From Chelativorans salis (GTDB taxonomy: Bacteria; Pseudomonadota; Alphaproteobacteria; Rhizobiales; Rhizobiaceae), in assembly GCF_025336525.1 (NCBI RefSeq), contig NZ_JAOCZP010000011.1:62001-126000 (forward strand): a stretch of DNA of 64,000 bases, read 5' to 3'. Shown piece by piece: positions 51,945 to 61,882 of the stretch (position 1 is its first letter; every line of letters begins with the position of its first letter). The notes under the pieces were generated by a model, which did not search any database, was not told where the DNA came from, and worked only from the letters and a program-made list of their open reading frames with translations. A program made the position numbers and the translations under genes.

Positions 51945-52838
51945 TCACACGCGCGCCAGCAAGGCTTCCTTTATCGCCGAGATGGGCCGGGAGCCAATCA
52001 GCGATTCCTTGCACATGAGCGCGATTTCAATCTGCCACAGATCATGCTGCACGGGCAGCCGATCCAGCCCTTCCCGCCGCGCTCGGAGCAGGATCATTGT
52101 GCTCAGAATTGCGAAGTAGTCTGTCGCTGCAAGAATCCCAAACATGACGGAAAGCGAGGTCGTTTGCAGGACGGGCTGCAGCTTTTCGGCGCGCGAACCG
52201 AATACGCGCCTGGAATGTTTTGCGAACTCGCGGTCGTCGGTGAATCCGACAAGGCCGAAGCACGACAGCTCGTCGAGACTGGCTTCTCCGCGCGAGCGCA
52301 GAGGATGGTCCTCCCGGCAAATAACGGTCATGTCGTTCTTGATGAGCGGCAATCCAACGTATCCTTCCGGAAGCGGCTGCTCGGGAAGTGCCGTGACGAC
52401 GACGTCGAGATTGCCGCGGGCGAGACTCTGGACGAGTTGGCTGGAAACTCCGGTTTCCACCGTCACTTCGACGAACGGGAACTGCTGGTGGAAATCGACG
52501 AGCACGGCCGGGAAGATGCTCAGGGTGAGGATCGGTCCGACGCCGATCCTGATCCGCCCGCCGAGGTTGTGGTGGATGTCCTGGATGTCCATGGAGGCAA
52601 ATCGCGCTTCCTGGTCGATCGTGCGGGCGTGGCGATAGAGTGCATCTCCCGCATCGGTCGGCTCCAGGCCCTTTGGGGTGCGCACGAACAGCTCGGCTCC
52701 GAAATCCTTCTCCAGGAGGCGCAGGCTTTTGGTCAGCGCCGGCTGCGAGATGCCCTTCTTATCTGCCGCCGCATGCATGTTCCTCGCGTCATAAAGCGCC
52801 AGAAAATTTTCCAGATGACGTGAGATCAGAAGCCTCAT
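51945..52838 (-). CDS. LysR-family transcriptional regulator (single HTH)
   Basis: 297-aa LTTR with one N-terminal HTH (residues about 5-64: HLENFLALYDARNMHAAADK, SQPALTKSLRLLEKDFGAEL) and an effector domain from about residue 95 (GRIRIGVGPILTLSIFPAVL). It is divergent from the sulfatase-tctCBA operon with an 89-nt gap, so it is the likely local regulator of it. Unlike the regulators at 35.7 and 44.8 kb, it has only one HTH. Confidence 0.93.
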   Translation of the reverse strand: MRLLISRHLENFLALYDARNMHAAADKKGISQPALTKSLRLLEKDFGAELFVRTPKGLEPTDAGDALYRHARTIDQEARFASMDIQDIHHNLGGRIRIGVGPILTLSIFPAVLVDFHQQFPFVEVTVETGVSSQLVQSLARGNLDVVVTALPEQPLPEGYVGLPLIKNDMTVICREDHPLRSRGEASLDELSCFGLVGFTDDREFAKHSRRVFGSRAEKLQPVLQTTSLSVMFGILAATDYFAILSTMILLRARREGLDRLPVQHDLWQIEIALMCKESLIGSRPISAIKEALLARV

Positions 52839-52927
52839 GACGATAACCTTTAGGCATCACCTTAGTACGAATATCTATTATCGCTTATCGATGGATTGCG
52901 CCACATTGCCCCTATCAGGGAGGTTCG
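52839..52927. promoter_or_regulatory. Divergent lysR/sulfatase control region
   Basis: 89 nt, AT-rich compared with its surroundings, between divergent starts. It contains repeated TTATCG units (around 52880-52892) and short dyads of the T-N11-A type expected for LTTR boxes, next to a strong GGGAGG for the sulfatase. The binding site itself is not pinned down. Confidence 0.45.
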
Positions 52928-54448
52928 ATGCGTACGATCTTTGTGCTGTTTGACTCACTCAACCGTAGTGCGATCGGCGCCTATGGAAGCGAAGCCGTAA
53001 AGACACCTAATTTTGACCGGTTTGCCGCACGCGCCGTCACGTTCGACAAGCATTATGTCGGGTCGCTGCCATGCATGCCCGCCCGGCGTGACATGCATTC
53101 GGGCAGGCTCAACTTCACGCACCGCTCCTGGGGACCTCTGGAACCGTTCGACAATTCCTTCGTCCAGATACTGAAGGAGAGCGGCATCTACACACACCTC
53201 ATCTCTGACCATCTGCATTACTTTGAGGACGGAGGACACGGATTCCACACGAAGTTCTCGAGCTACGACTTCATCCGCGGGCAGGAGTATGACCCCTGGG
53301 TAGCGATGGTCGAGGCACCCGTTGAGCGCATTCGGGAGCGGTTCGACGAACGCCACTACGATCCGGCCAAGCGCGACAAGAGGATTCAGCACGCCATCAA
53401 CCGGGAAGCCATGGTCGAGGAACAGGATTTCCCTGGTCCGCGCTGCTTCAGATCGGCGTTCGAGTTCCTCGACCGCAATCGAAACGCCGACGAGTGGTTC
53501 CTGATGCTGGAATGCTTCGACCCACACGAACCCTTCCACGCGCCGGAGCGCTTCAAGGCGGCATACGACGCCGGCTACAACGGCAGGATCCTCGACTGGC
53601 CGCATTACGAGCGCGTCGTCGAGAGCCCGGAGGAGATCGCCGAGATCCGCGCCAACTACGCAGCGCTGGTTGCCATGTGCGACGAGTATTTCGGCCGTCT
53701 CATCGACTATCTGGACGCGAATGACATGTGGAAGGACACGTGCGTAGTGCTGTCCACCGACCACGGTTTCCTGCTTTCCGAGCATGGCTGGTGGGGCAAG
53801 TCGCGCATGCCCTACTACGAAGAAATTTCGCACATCCCCCTGATGATCTATCACCCCGCACATGTCGACCAGGCCGGCACCCGCCGAAGCCATCTCACTC
53901 AGACGACCGATCTGATGCCGACGTTCCTCGGGCTTTACGGCCTGCCGGTGCCGGAGGAGGTGCGTGGCCACAGTATCCTGCCGATGCTGCCCGCCGATGA
54001 GCCCATCCGGAGTGCGGCCGTCTTTGGGATATTTGCCGGCCCCATCGGTGTCACCGATGGCGACTGGGCGCTCTATCACTATCCACCCGACATCACCCGC
54101 GAGGGTCTGGTCGAATACACGCTGGCGCCGTCCCACATGATCGCACCCTTCGCAGTCGACGAGTTGCGGACGGCCCGCCTCGTACCGCCATTCGACTTCA
54201 CGAAGGGCGCACCCCTTCTCGGGATAGATGCCCTGAAGGACGCCAAGCGCGTTCCCAACAATGACGGCTTTGGATACGAGGATCTGGGCACTCGGCTCTA
54301 CGACCTCAAGCGCGATCCTCGGCAGCGCGACCCGGTGACGGACCCCAAGGTTTCCGAAGCGCTCTACCGCGAATTGGTCCAGGAGCTAAAGGCGCACGAT
54401 ACGCCTGCCGAGGTATATCGCTGGTACGAGCTGAACTGTGCAACCTGA
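52928..54448 (+). CDS. Sulfatase-family hydrolase (formylglycine type), probably cytoplasmic
   Basis: 506-aa alkaline-phosphatase-superfamily enzyme. Asp9 in VLFDSLNRS is a metal ligand. The formylglycine site is Cys49 in SLPCMPARRDMHSGR (C-x-P-x-R), so a sulfatase-modifying enzyme is needed. A second metal site is in STDHGFLLSEHGWWGKS. Relatives with CMPARR also include phosphonate monoester hydrolases and phosphodiesterases. No signal peptide is visible, so the substrate is expected to enter the cell. The gene lies 15 nt before tctC, so the TTT importer may bring in a sulfate or phosphonate ester for this enzyme. Confidence 0.9.
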   Translation: MRTIFVLFDSLNRSAIGAYGSEAVKTPNFDRFAARAVTFDKHYVGSLPCMPARRDMHSGRLNFTHRSWGPLEPFDNSFVQILKESGIYTHLISDHLHYFEDGGHGFHTKFSSYDFIRGQEYDPWVAMVEAPVERIRERFDERHYDPAKRDKRIQHAINREAMVEEQDFPGPRCFRSAFEFLDRNRNADEWFLMLECFDPHEPFHAPERFKAAYDAGYNGRILDWPHYERVVESPEEIAEIRANYAALVAMCDEYFGRLIDYLDANDMWKDTCVVLSTDHGFLLSEHGWWGKSRMPYYEEISHIPLMIYHPAHVDQAGTRRSHLTQTTDLMPTFLGLYGLPVPEEVRGHSILPMLPADEPIRSAAVFGIFAGPIGVTDGDWALYHYPPDITREGLVEYTLAPSHMIAPFAVDELRTARLVPPFDFTKGAPLLGIDALKDAKRVPNNDGFGYEDLGTRLYDLKRDPRQRDPVTDPKVSEALYRELVQELKAHDTPAEVYRWYELNCAT

Positions 54449-54463
54449 TCCAGGGAGGAAACG

Positions 54464-55456
54464 ATGAAGCTTTCACTCAAATGGCTGATGCCGGTAGTGG
54501 CATGTCTGACCCTTGCCGGTTCGGCGCACGCACAATTTCCACAGCGCAACATCGAAAATATTTATCCGTGGGCGCCGGGTGCCACCATGGCGGCGAGCCA
54601 AGTGATCGCCGACGCCATGGGCGAGGAGCTCGGCGTCAACGTCGCCGTGGTCTCTACGCCTGGCGCGGCAGGCACCAAGGCTTTTCTGACCGCAATGGAA
54701 AAGCCGGCCGACGGCTACACGATCATAGACGGCTATGTCGCGCCGCTGGTTCTTCAGCCGATGTTCGGCAATGCCGACTGGACCTATGAGGACTTCACAC
54801 CGCTGTGGTCGGCCACATCGAACAGCTTTGCCATCGTCGTGCGCAAGGACGAGGAGCGGTTCACGGACTTCCCCTCCCTCGTCGCCTACGCCAAAGAACA
54901 ACCGGGCGAATTGCGCTACTCTCCCGGCACCACCGACACGCTGCCCCACATGGTGGTCGCGAGGGTGATGCAGATATCGGACATGGTCGCCCAAGTGGTT
55001 CCCTATCCCGAGATCGACAACGCGGTTAAGGATTTGCGCGGCGGCGTTCTTGACTTCATGGTCATCAATCCGGGTGTCTACACGACCAACAAGGAAGACC
55101 TGAAGGTGCTCGCGGTGCTGTCCGACCTGGAGCGGTCCTCGCAGACTTACGACGGCGCGCCGCGTGTCCAGGACTTCGGCATCGAACTCGGCATGACAGG
55201 CCTTGCGCCAATGGGCTGGAATTGGTGGCTCGTGCGCAAAGAAACGCCGGAGGACGTGGTGGCGAAGCTACGCGAGGCAATGGGCAGTGCCCTGGCACGC
55301 GAGGATGTACAGCAAAGGCTCCTCGATATGGGCTATGTTCCCCTGGGCTACGGGCCCGAGCAATATGAGGAGATCGTCGGACCGGTCGCAGCCGACCTGC
55401 AGAGCGGCATCGACGCCATCACCTGGGAAAAAGAGACGCTGGCATCGGTGAGGTGA
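54464..55456 (+). CDS. tctC: TTT periplasmic solute-binding protein TctC/Bug (system 4)
   Basis: 330-aa Bug protein with GGGAGG before ATG 54464. The Sec leader KLSLKWLMPVVACLTLAGSA ends near HAQ|FPQ. Blocks are ENIYPWAPGATMAASQVIAD, STPGAAGTKAFLTAMEKPAD and GYTIIDGYVAPLVLQP. It differs from the usual VPFxPGGxxD loop (here YPWAPGATMA) and may bind a different class of anion from systems 1-3. It follows the sulfatase by 15 nt and precedes tctB by 54 nt. Confidence 0.92.
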   Translation: MKLSLKWLMPVVACLTLAGSAHAQFPQRNIENIYPWAPGATMAASQVIADAMGEELGVNVAVVSTPGAAGTKAFLTAMEKPADGYTIIDGYVAPLVLQPMFGNADWTYEDFTPLWSATSNSFAIVVRKDEERFTDFPSLVAYAKEQPGELRYSPGTTDTLPHMVVARVMQISDMVAQVVPYPEIDNAVKDLRGGVLDFMVINPGVYTTNKEDLKVLAVLSDLERSSQTYDGAPRVQDFGIELGMTGLAPMGWNWWLVRKETPEDVVAKLREAMGSALAREDVQQRLLDMGYVPLGYGPEQYEEIVGPVAADLQSGIDAITWEKETLASVR

Positions 55457-55471
55457 CGGCGGGCCGCGCAG

Positions 55472-55493
55472 GGCGGCCGCTTTGCCGGCCGCC
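55472..55493 (+). promoter_or_regulatory. Intra-operon hairpin between tctC and tctB (system 4)
   Basis: GGCGGCCG (55472-55479) pairs perfectly with CGGCCGCC (55486-55493) around a six-base loop, in the 54-nt spacer between tctC and tctB. A stable stem here may protect or truncate the tctC message and so keep the binding protein more abundant than the permeases. Confidence 0.6.
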
Positions 55494-55510
55494 GGGCTCA
55501 GGAGAAGGCA

Positions 55511-56002
55511 ATGCAGAGATTTCGCGACTTTGCCTTTGACTGGATCGCTTGGGCCATCTTCGCCGCCATACCGGCGGTGATCTTCTGGCAGTCCGCCACC
55601 TCGCTCGCCGAGCAGGACGCGGCGAGCGGGGGCCCGATGGAAAACGCCGCTCTTTACCCACGGATCGTTGCCTCGATCATGGCCGTGCTTGCGGCCGCGC
55701 TTGCGCTGCGCCTCGTTCTCGGCCGGGTTCAGCAGAGGTCGCCGCTGGAAGCGCGGGCGGGCACCCGGCCCGCGCTGGTGGCGACCGGCGTCTTCACGAT
55801 CTACCTGATCGTCTTGCCCTATGCCGGGTTCCATCTCGCCACGCCGGTACTGTGCTTCCTCCTGTTTTGGCTTCTGGGCATCGGGCCGGTCGCAGCGCTC
55901 GCCGGAGGGATAGGCCTTTCGCTTGCGACGGCCTTCGTATTCGAAGGGCTGTTGAACGTCGTTCTGCCCGTCGGCGCTTTCAACATCGCCCTGTTCAGCT
56001 AG
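55511..56002 (+). CDS. tctB: TTT small permease TctB (system 4)
   Basis: 163-aa membrane protein, AGGAGAAG before ATG 55511. Helices at residues about 12-28, 48-65, 90-112 and 120-150. ENAALYPRIVASIMAVLAAALALRL near residue 43 is the TctB-type second helix. Followed 10 nt later by tctA. Confidence 0.9.
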   Translation: MQRFRDFAFDWIAWAIFAAIPAVIFWQSATSLAEQDAASGGPMENAALYPRIVASIMAVLAAALALRLVLGRVQQRSPLEARAGTRPALVATGVFTIYLIVLPYAGFHLATPVLCFLLFWLLGIGPVAALAGGIGLSLATAFVFEGLLNVVLPVGAFNIALFS

Positions 56003-56012
56003 CGGGTCGCGA

Positions 56013-57530
56013 ATGTTCGACCTGCTCCGCGAAGGGCTGCCTCTTTTCCTGGTTCCTCAGGCACTGGTTCTGACCATGCTTGGCATTGTGGCGGGACTGG
56101 TGATCGGCGTGCTGCCCGGGCTCGGCCCCCTCATGGGCATCGTGCTCATGCTCCCCATCGCCTTTCACCTGCCGCCGATCGCGGCGATGGGCATGCTGAT
56201 CGCCATCTATATCGGCGGCTCGGCCGGCGGCTCGATTTCGGCCATTCTGCTGCGCATCCCGGGAACTCCGCTTGCCGCGGCGACGCTGTGCGACGGCTTT
56301 CCGATGGCGCAGAAAGGCCGCGCCCAGGATGCCGTGGGCCTGGCCGTCGCAGCCTCGGCAATCGGCGGTCTTGTCGGTGGTCTCATCTTGCTTTTCTTTT
56401 CGCCGCTTCTCGCCAAGTTCGCGCTGCGCTTCGCCCCGCCCGAATATTTCGCCATGGCGTTGCTCGGCATATTGACCATCGCCATCGTCTCGGAGGGATC
56501 GGCGCTTAAGGGGCTTCTCGCCGGCGCGCTGGGCCTGACGCTGGCGATGGTCGGCACGGACGAATTCACGAACGCCTATCGTTTCACCTTCGGAAACTTC
56601 AAGCTTTCGAGCGGGCCGCATATCGTTGCCGTGGTTGTCGGCCTTTTCGCTCTATCAGAGATGTTTTTCCAGATCGAGGCGGCGGGCTTTCTGGCGCGCC
56701 CAAACGTTCAGCGCCTCCGCATCTCGTTCCGCGCCCTGCGGCTCCTGGGGCATCACAAGTTCAACCTGGCAAGGTCGGCGCTGATCGGCACGTTTTTCGG
56801 AGCCATCCCTGGAGCAGGCGGCGACGTCAGCGCCTTCATTTCCTATGCAACCGCCAAGAAGCTGGCGCACCCGAACGAGAAATATGGAGAGGGTGCCGAG
56901 GGTGGCGTCGTGGCGACCGAAGCGGCAAACAACGGCACCTGCGGCGGCGCGCTGATCCCAACGCTGACACTCGGCATTCCAGGCGACGCTTCCACCGCCG
57001 TGCTCATGGGGGCGCTCATTCTCCTGGGCTTCTTCCCCGGGCCCGAATTGTTCCGCTATCATCCCGAGATCGTGGGCGGCATCTTCGTCGCCTACCTGAT
57101 GGGCAACGTCATCCTACTCGTCGTTGGCATCTTGCTTGTGCCGCTCTTTGCCGAAGTGCTCCGGGTTCCGAAGGCCTGGTTGATCCCGGCGGTCCTCCTG
57201 TTCTCCACTCTCGGGACCTATGCGCTGCAGAGCTCGACCTTTGATCTCTGGGTGATGCTCACCTTCGGTGTCGTCGGCTACGTCATGCGGCGCGCCGGGT
57301 TTCCGCTGGCGCCGCTCATCATCGGCATGATCCTCGGCGGCGTGCTCGAAAGCAATTTCAGGCGCTCCCTGCTCATTTCGCGTGATGGGCCGATGATCTT
57401 CATCGAGCGCCCGATCAGCGCCGCGATCATCACAATCGATGTCATTCTTCTGATCGTGATCGTGGTTTCGACAATCCGTTCTTCAAGGAAGAGAGGATCA
57501 GTCAGAACCGAGGAAGAGCCCGCTAGATGA
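56013..57530 (+). CDS. tctA: TTT large permease TctA (system 4)
   Basis: 505-aa TctA. GLVIGVLPGLGPLMGIVLMLP near residue 30, GGSAGGSISAILLRIPGTPLAAATL near 70, GTFFGAIPGAGGDVSAFISYA near 262 and GIPGDASTAVLMGALILLGFFPGP near 325 are TctA hallmarks. The RBS is weak, consistent with translational coupling to tctB. It is the last gene of the sulfatase operon; debris and a convergent transketolase follow. Confidence 0.95.
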   Translation: MFDLLREGLPLFLVPQALVLTMLGIVAGLVIGVLPGLGPLMGIVLMLPIAFHLPPIAAMGMLIAIYIGGSAGGSISAILLRIPGTPLAAATLCDGFPMAQKGRAQDAVGLAVAASAIGGLVGGLILLFFSPLLAKFALRFAPPEYFAMALLGILTIAIVSEGSALKGLLAGALGLTLAMVGTDEFTNAYRFTFGNFKLSSGPHIVAVVVGLFALSEMFFQIEAAGFLARPNVQRLRISFRALRLLGHHKFNLARSALIGTFFGAIPGAGGDVSAFISYATAKKLAHPNEKYGEGAEGGVVATEAANNGTCGGALIPTLTLGIPGDASTAVLMGALILLGFFPGPELFRYHPEIVGGIFVAYLMGNVILLVVGILLVPLFAEVLRVPKAWLIPAVLLFSTLGTYALQSSTFDLWVMLTFGVVGYVMRRAGFPLAPLIIGMILGGVLESNFRRSLLISRDGPMIFIERPISAAIITIDVILLIVIVVSTIRSSRKRGSVRTEEEPAR

Positions 57531-57545
57531 AAAAGGATTGGAGAC

Positions 57546-57610
57546 GTTGACGATGCCGCCGACGGAGATGCCGCCAAAGTTCACGCCATGATAGCCGCGC
57601 TCACGGATGT
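57546..57610 (-). pseudogene. Tiny fragment of a class III (beta-alanine/omega) aminotransferase
   Basis: The minus strand reads RERGYHGVNFGGISVGGIVN, a stretch highly characteristic of beta-alanine:pyruvate-type aminotransferases (RERGYHGVxFGGISVGGIVxNR). Flanking frames carry nothing of the family. It marks lost genes between the sulfatase operon and the transketolase operon. Confidence 0.65.
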
Positions 57611-57782
57611 CAGGCGGTACCGCCTCAGGTGTCGGACAGGATGAAACCGGCCGGAAAGGCAAGACAATCCCGAGGGGGCGCAACACAGTCCGTTTCGGAT
57701 GGGCATGCGGAATTCTTGCGAAGGATGTGGCGCTTCTGCCTAAGCCGGAGAGACCGACGTCGGGCAGGCGCTGTCGCTCGGT

Positions 57783-59810
57783 TCAATCCAGTAAGCGCGC
57801 CTTGACGGCCGCGACGACCACCTCCTCGGTAATGGCGAACTTTTCGTAAAGCACGCCTGCCGGAGCGGAGGCGCCGAAGCGATTCATGCCGACGAAGCCG
57901 CCGGCACCGCCATGATAGCGGTCCCAGCCAAGGCGTGCGGCCGCCTCGATGGCGATCCGAACCGGCACGGCGCCCAAGACCTTGGCCCTGTAGGCGTCGT
58001 CCTGCAGTTCAAAAATCTCCAGGCAGGGCATGGACACAACGCGGGCGCCGATCCCCTCCGCCTCAAGCCTTACGCGCGCGCGAAGCGCTAGTGCAACCTC
58101 CGTTCCGGTGGCAAGCAGCGTGGCGCGGTGGCTTGCGCCGGCCTCTTGCAGGATATAGGCGCCACGCGCGCAGAGATTTTGCTCGGTATGCCCTCGTCGC
58201 ACGAGGGGCGCGTCCTGCCGGCTGAGCGCCAGGATCGATGGTCCCGTGTCATGGCGCAGCGCCAGGGCCCAGCATTCGGCGACCTCCACCGCGTCGGCGG
58301 GACGAAAGACGCGAATGCCGGGCATGGCGCGCAGGCCCGCCAGATGCTCGATGGGCTGATGGGTCGGTCCGTCCTGGCCGAGCCCGATGGAATCGTGCGT
58401 CATGACATGGATGACGCGCTTTTCCATCAGCGCGGCGAGGCGAATCGCCGGGCGGCAATAGTCCGTGAAGGCGAGGAACGTGCCGGCATAGGGAATGAAT
58501 CCCTTGTGCAGCGCCAGCCCATTCATGATCGCCGCCATGGCATGCTCGCGCACGCCATAATGGATATAGCGGCCTGCGTAGCTGCCCCGCGCGACGGTGC
58601 CCTGCCCTGCGGTCAGCGTGTTGTTGGCGGGTGTGAGGTCCCCTGAGCCGCCGACGAGGGTGTCGATCGCAGGCACAAGCCGCTCCAGTACGTGGCCCGA
58701 AGAAAAGCGTGTCGGCTCCGGCTTGTCTCGCTCGATCGCCCAGCGCTTGAAATCAGCAATGATGCGGTCGAAATTCTGAGGAAGCGTCCCGGCGAGCGCG
58801 GCATCGAAGGCCTCGCGGATCGTCGGATCGGCAGCCTCGTAGCGGCGCTTCCACGCCGCACGCTCGGCCGCACCCGCTTCCGCGAATCGCCGCCATGAGC
58901 GGGCGATCTCCTCGGGCACCTCGAAGGGCGCATAATTCCAGTCGAGCGCGCGCCGCGTGCCGGCGATTTCCTCTTCGCCGAGCGCGCCGGAGTGGCTCGC
59001 GGGATCTCCCGCCTTGGTCGGCGCACCCCAGCCGATCACGGTCTTGCAGCGGATAAGCGTCGGGCGGTCGCTTGCTTGCGCGCGGGCCAGCGCGGCGGCG
59101 ACCGCGGCGTGATCGTGGCCTTCGACGAGCACCACTGCCCAGCCATAAGCCTCAAAGCGCTTGGTGACGTCCTCGCTGAAGGAAAGGTCGGCCGGGCCGT
59201 CGATGGTGACCTCATTGTCGTCATAGAGGACGATGAGTCGATTGAGCCTCAGATGCCCCGCGAGTGAGCAGGCCTCGTGGCTGACCCCCTCCATCAGGTC
59301 GCCATCGCTGGCGATGACATAGGTATAATGGTTGACGAGGTCGTCGCCGAAGCGGGCATTGAGCATGCGCTCGGCAAGTGCCATGCCGACGGCGGTGGCG
59401 ACGCCCTGGCCGAGCGGACCGGTCGTCGTCTCGATGCCGTGGGCCTGCTCCACCTCCGGATGCCCGGCGGTAAGCGAGCCGTATGAGCGGAAGGCCTCGA
59501 GCGCTGCGCGGTCGAAGCCCGGATAGCCGGTGAGGTGGAGGGCGGCATAAAGAAGCATGGAGCCGTGGCCGGCCGACAGCACCAGACGGTCGCGGTCTGG
59601 CCATTCCGGATCGGCGGGATCGAACTTCAGCGCCGTGGCGAAGAGGGCGACGGCGGCGTCCGCCATGCCCATGGGCATGCCCGGATGGCCGGATTTGGCC
59701 TTTTCCACCGCGTCGATGGTCAGGATGCGGATGGCGTCGGCAAGCCGCCGTGGTGCCGGCTCTTTGGGAAGTGCGCGCGCGTCGGACCCGGCGGGCGTTG
59801 CAATGTTCAT
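57783..59810 (-). CDS. tkt: Transketolase
   Basis: 675-aa ThDP-dependent transketolase; the usual length is about 660-680. [15 protein letters not shown] starts at 59810. Blocks are [21 protein letters not shown] near residue 33, [17 protein letters not shown] near 128, the ThDP-binding [17 protein letters not shown] near 167 and [11 protein letters not shown] near 262. The PYR-domain Glu lies in [15 protein letters not shown] near residue 420. Acts in the cytoplasm, moving two-carbon units between sugar phosphates. It lies 28 nt after the ABC ATPase gene as last gene of a sugar-importer operon, which suggests that the imported sugar or sugar alcohol enters the pentose-phosphate pathway. Confidence 0.95.
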   Translation of the reverse strand: MNIATPAGSDARALPKEPAPRRLADAIRILTIDAVEKAKSGHPGMPMGMADAAVALFATALKFDPADPEWPDRDRLVLSAGHGSMLLYAALHLTGYPGFDRAALEAFRSYGSLTAGHPEVEQAHGIETTTGPLGQGVATAVGMALAERMLNARFGDDLVNHYTYVIASDGDLMEGVSHEACSLAGHLRLNRLIVLYDDNEVTIDGPADLSFSEDVTKRFEAYGWAVVLVEGHDHAAVAAALARAQASDRPTLIRCKTVIGWGAPTKAGDPASHSGALGEEEIAGTRRALDWNYAPFEVPEEIARSWRRFAEAGAAERAAWKRRYEAADPTIREAFDAALAGTLPQNFDRIIADFKRWAIERDKPEPTRFSSGHVLERLVPAIDTLVGGSGDLTPANNTLTAGQGTVARGSYAGRYIHYGVREHAMAAIMNGLALHKGFIPYAGTFLAFTDYCRPAIRLAALMEKRVIHVMTHDSIGLGQDGPTHQPIEHLAGLRAMPGIRVFRPADAVEVAECWALALRHDTGPSILALSRQDAPLVRRGHTEQNLCARGAYILQEAGASHRATLLATGTEVALALRARVRLEAEGIGARVVSMPCLEIFELQDDAYRAKVLGAVPVRIAIEAAARLGWDRYHGGAGGFVGMNRFGASAPAGVLYEKFAITEEVVVAAVKARLLD

Positions 59811-59838
59811 TCTTTTATCGTCCCAGGTAGCAATGTTT

Positions 59839-60915
59839 TCAGATACGCAGGCCGGAAGCTGCGTCGAAGAGGTGGACCCGGCCGGCATCCGGCACGAGGG
59901 AGACGGGATCGCCTGGCACGACGTCGAGCCGTTTTGTGGAGATGACGCGGAAGATATGCCCACCGCCTTCGGCGTGGAGATGGGTTTCCCAGCCTGCCGG
60001 CTCGACAAGGGAGACTTTCGCGCCGATGCCTTGCCCGGGCTTGCCGATGGCAAGGTGTTCGGGCCTCATCCCGTAAACCACGTCCTGACCGGCGGTCACC
60101 GACGCGTCCTCGGGCAGCGGCAGAAGGATGCCACCGCCGACATCGACCGCCTTTTCCGGACTGCGGGATACCACCGTGCCGCGCAGGAGGTTCATGGCTG
60201 GCGAGCCGAGGAACTCTGCGACAAACAGCGTTGCCGGATGGTCGTAGAGTTCGAGCGGCCGGCCCGACTGCTCGATGCGCCCATCATTCATCACCACGAC
60301 GAGGTCGGCCATGGTCATAGCCTCGACCTGGTCATGTGTGACGTAGATGGTGGTGCTCTGAAGACGCTGGTGCAGCGCCTTGATCTCGGCGCGCATCTCC
60401 ACGCGCAGCTTGGCGTCGAGGTTCGACAGCGGCTCGTCGAACAGGAACAGCGCCGGTTCGCGCACCAGTGCCCGGCCCATCGCGACCCGCTGACGCTGGC
60501 CGCCGGAAAGCTGTGCGGGGAAGCGGTCGAGGAGAGGATCCAGATGGAGAATGCCTGCTGCGCGCTCGATGCGCGCGACCATTACGTCCTTCGGCGTCTT
60601 GGCCATCTCCAGGCTGAAGGAGAGATTCTCCCGCACCGTCATGTGCGGGTAGAGCGCATAGGACTGGAACACCATGGCGATGCCGCGGTCCTTGGCATGG
60701 ATGCGATTGACCACGCGCCCATCAATCGAGATCGTGCCGGCGGTGATTGCTTCAAGGCCGGCGATCATGCGCAGGAGGGTCGATTTTCCGCAGCCGGAGG
60801 GGCCGACCAGAACGACGAAGGCATGCTTACCGATTGCCAGATTGATCCCGTGCAGGACCTCGAGCGCGCCATAGCTCTTTCGCAGGTCGCGGAACTCCAC
60901 GAACGTATTGTCCAT
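59839..60915 (-). CDS. Sugar ABC transporter ATPase (MalK/UgpC type)
   Basis: 358-aa ATPase, GGGAGGAG before ATG 60915. Walker [10 protein letters not shown] at residues 38-46, Q-loop [13 protein letters not shown] near 82, signature [15 protein letters not shown] near 134, Walker [17 protein letters not shown] near 154 and H-loop [15 protein letters not shown] near 188. The C-terminal OB-fold (residues about 240-358, [11 protein letters not shown]) is the regulatory domain of the CUT1 family. It powers the two permeases upstream. Confidence 0.95.
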   Translation of the reverse strand: MDNTFVEFRDLRKSYGALEVLHGINLAIGKHAFVVLVGPSGCGKSTLLRMIAGLEAITAGTISIDGRVVNRIHAKDRGIAMVFQSYALYPHMTVRENLSFSLEMAKTPKDVMVARIERAAGILHLDPLLDRFPAQLSGGQRQRVAMGRALVREPALFLFDEPLSNLDAKLRVEMRAEIKALHQRLQSTTIYVTHDQVEAMTMADLVVVMNDGRIEQSGRPLELYDHPATLFVAEFLGSPAMNLLRGTVVSRSPEKAVDVGGGILLPLPEDASVTAGQDVVYGMRPEHLAIGKPGQGIGAKVSLVEPAGWETHLHAEGGGHIFRVISTKRLDVVPGDPVSLVPDAGRVHLFDAASGLRI

Positions 60916-60963
60916 CGTGCTCCTCCCTGGCGTTCTGTCTTGGGTTCGGATTTTCTCAAGCAT

Positions 60964-61854
60964 CTATTTCACGGCTCCAGAGACGATTGAATCGACCACG
61001 CGCCGTTCCAGAAGGAGGTAGACGATAAGCAACGGCAGCACTGTCAAAACGGTGAAGGCGTTGTAGACGGCGTAGTCCTGCACCCCCATGGAGTCCTTCA
61101 GCATGTAAAGCTGGTAGGGGAGCGTGCGCATGCCAGTCTCGTTGACGAGCGCCAGCACGAAGGCGAACTCGTTCCAGGCCTCGCGGATGCACAACACACC
61201 GGCTGTGACCACGCCTGGCCAGGCAATGGGAATCATGACCCGCCTCAGCCGGTTCCACATATTGGCGCCGTCGATGGTCGCCGACTCCTCGATCTCCTTG
61301 GGGATGGAGCCGAAGAAGCCGACTAGGATCCAGGTGGCAAGCGGGATCGCACTCGCCGTGTAGGTGATGAACAGCACCCAGTAGGTGTTCACCAGTCCGA
61401 GATCCGTCATCAGGTTATTGAGCGGCACGATCAGGCTGACGCGCGGGATAATGCGGGGTACCAAGTAGAGGAGCAACAGAAGATGGCGAAAGCGAAAGGC
61501 ATAGCGCGCGAAGCCGTATGCCGCGAGGATCGAGATCGTTAGCGGCACGATCGTTGCGACCACTGTGACGAGCACGCTATTCCACAGCCAACCGCGGAAG
61601 CCCGGCATCGACAGCACCTCACGATAGGCGTCGAGGCTCGGATTGGACGGCAGCAGCGTGTTGGACTGATAGATCTCCAGCGGCTCCTTGAGCGAAGCCA
61701 GCACCGCCCAAACGATGGGCACGGTCGTCCAGATCACCAGAATTACCAGCGGAATGCCGATCAGAACGAAGCGTCCCGCGCGGAAGCGCAGGCTGCCGAT
61801 GAACTCGACCACGCCGGCCGAGGGTTGCGGTTCGGTTCTGGAAATGATGGTCAC
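60964..61854 (-). CDS. Sugar ABC transporter permease (MalG/UgpE type)
   Basis: 296-aa permease with a GTG start at 61854 and AGGAG seven bases upstream. Membrane segments from about residue 33 (VLIGIPLVILVIWTTVPIVW) onward. The EAA loop is IEESATIDGANMWNRLRRVMIP near residue 195. CUT1 MalG proteins are about 280-300 aa. Lies 48 nt before the ATPase and 28 nt after the MalF-type permease. Confidence 0.93.
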   Translation of the reverse strand: MTIISRTEPQPSAGVVEFIGSLRFRAGRFVLIGIPLVILVIWTTVPIVWAVLASLKEPLEIYQSNTLLPSNPSLDAYREVLSMPGFRGWLWNSVLVTVVATIVPLTISILAAYGFARYAFRFRHLLLLLYLVPRIIPRVSLIVPLNNLMTDLGLVNTYWVLFITYTASAIPLATWILVGFFGSIPKEIEESATIDGANMWNRLRRVMIPIAWPGVVTAGVLCIREAWNEFAFVLALVNETGMRTLPYQLYMLKDSMGVQDYAVYNAFTVLTVLPLLIVYLLLERRVVDSIVSGAVK

Positions 61855-61882
61855 GGCGCAACTCCTATCCTAAGCGCAGCGC

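Noticed and set aside
59811-60053. 81-codon upstream extension of transketolase
   Set aside because: It runs through the end of the ABC ATPase gene in another frame; the transketolase proper begins at ATG 59810.
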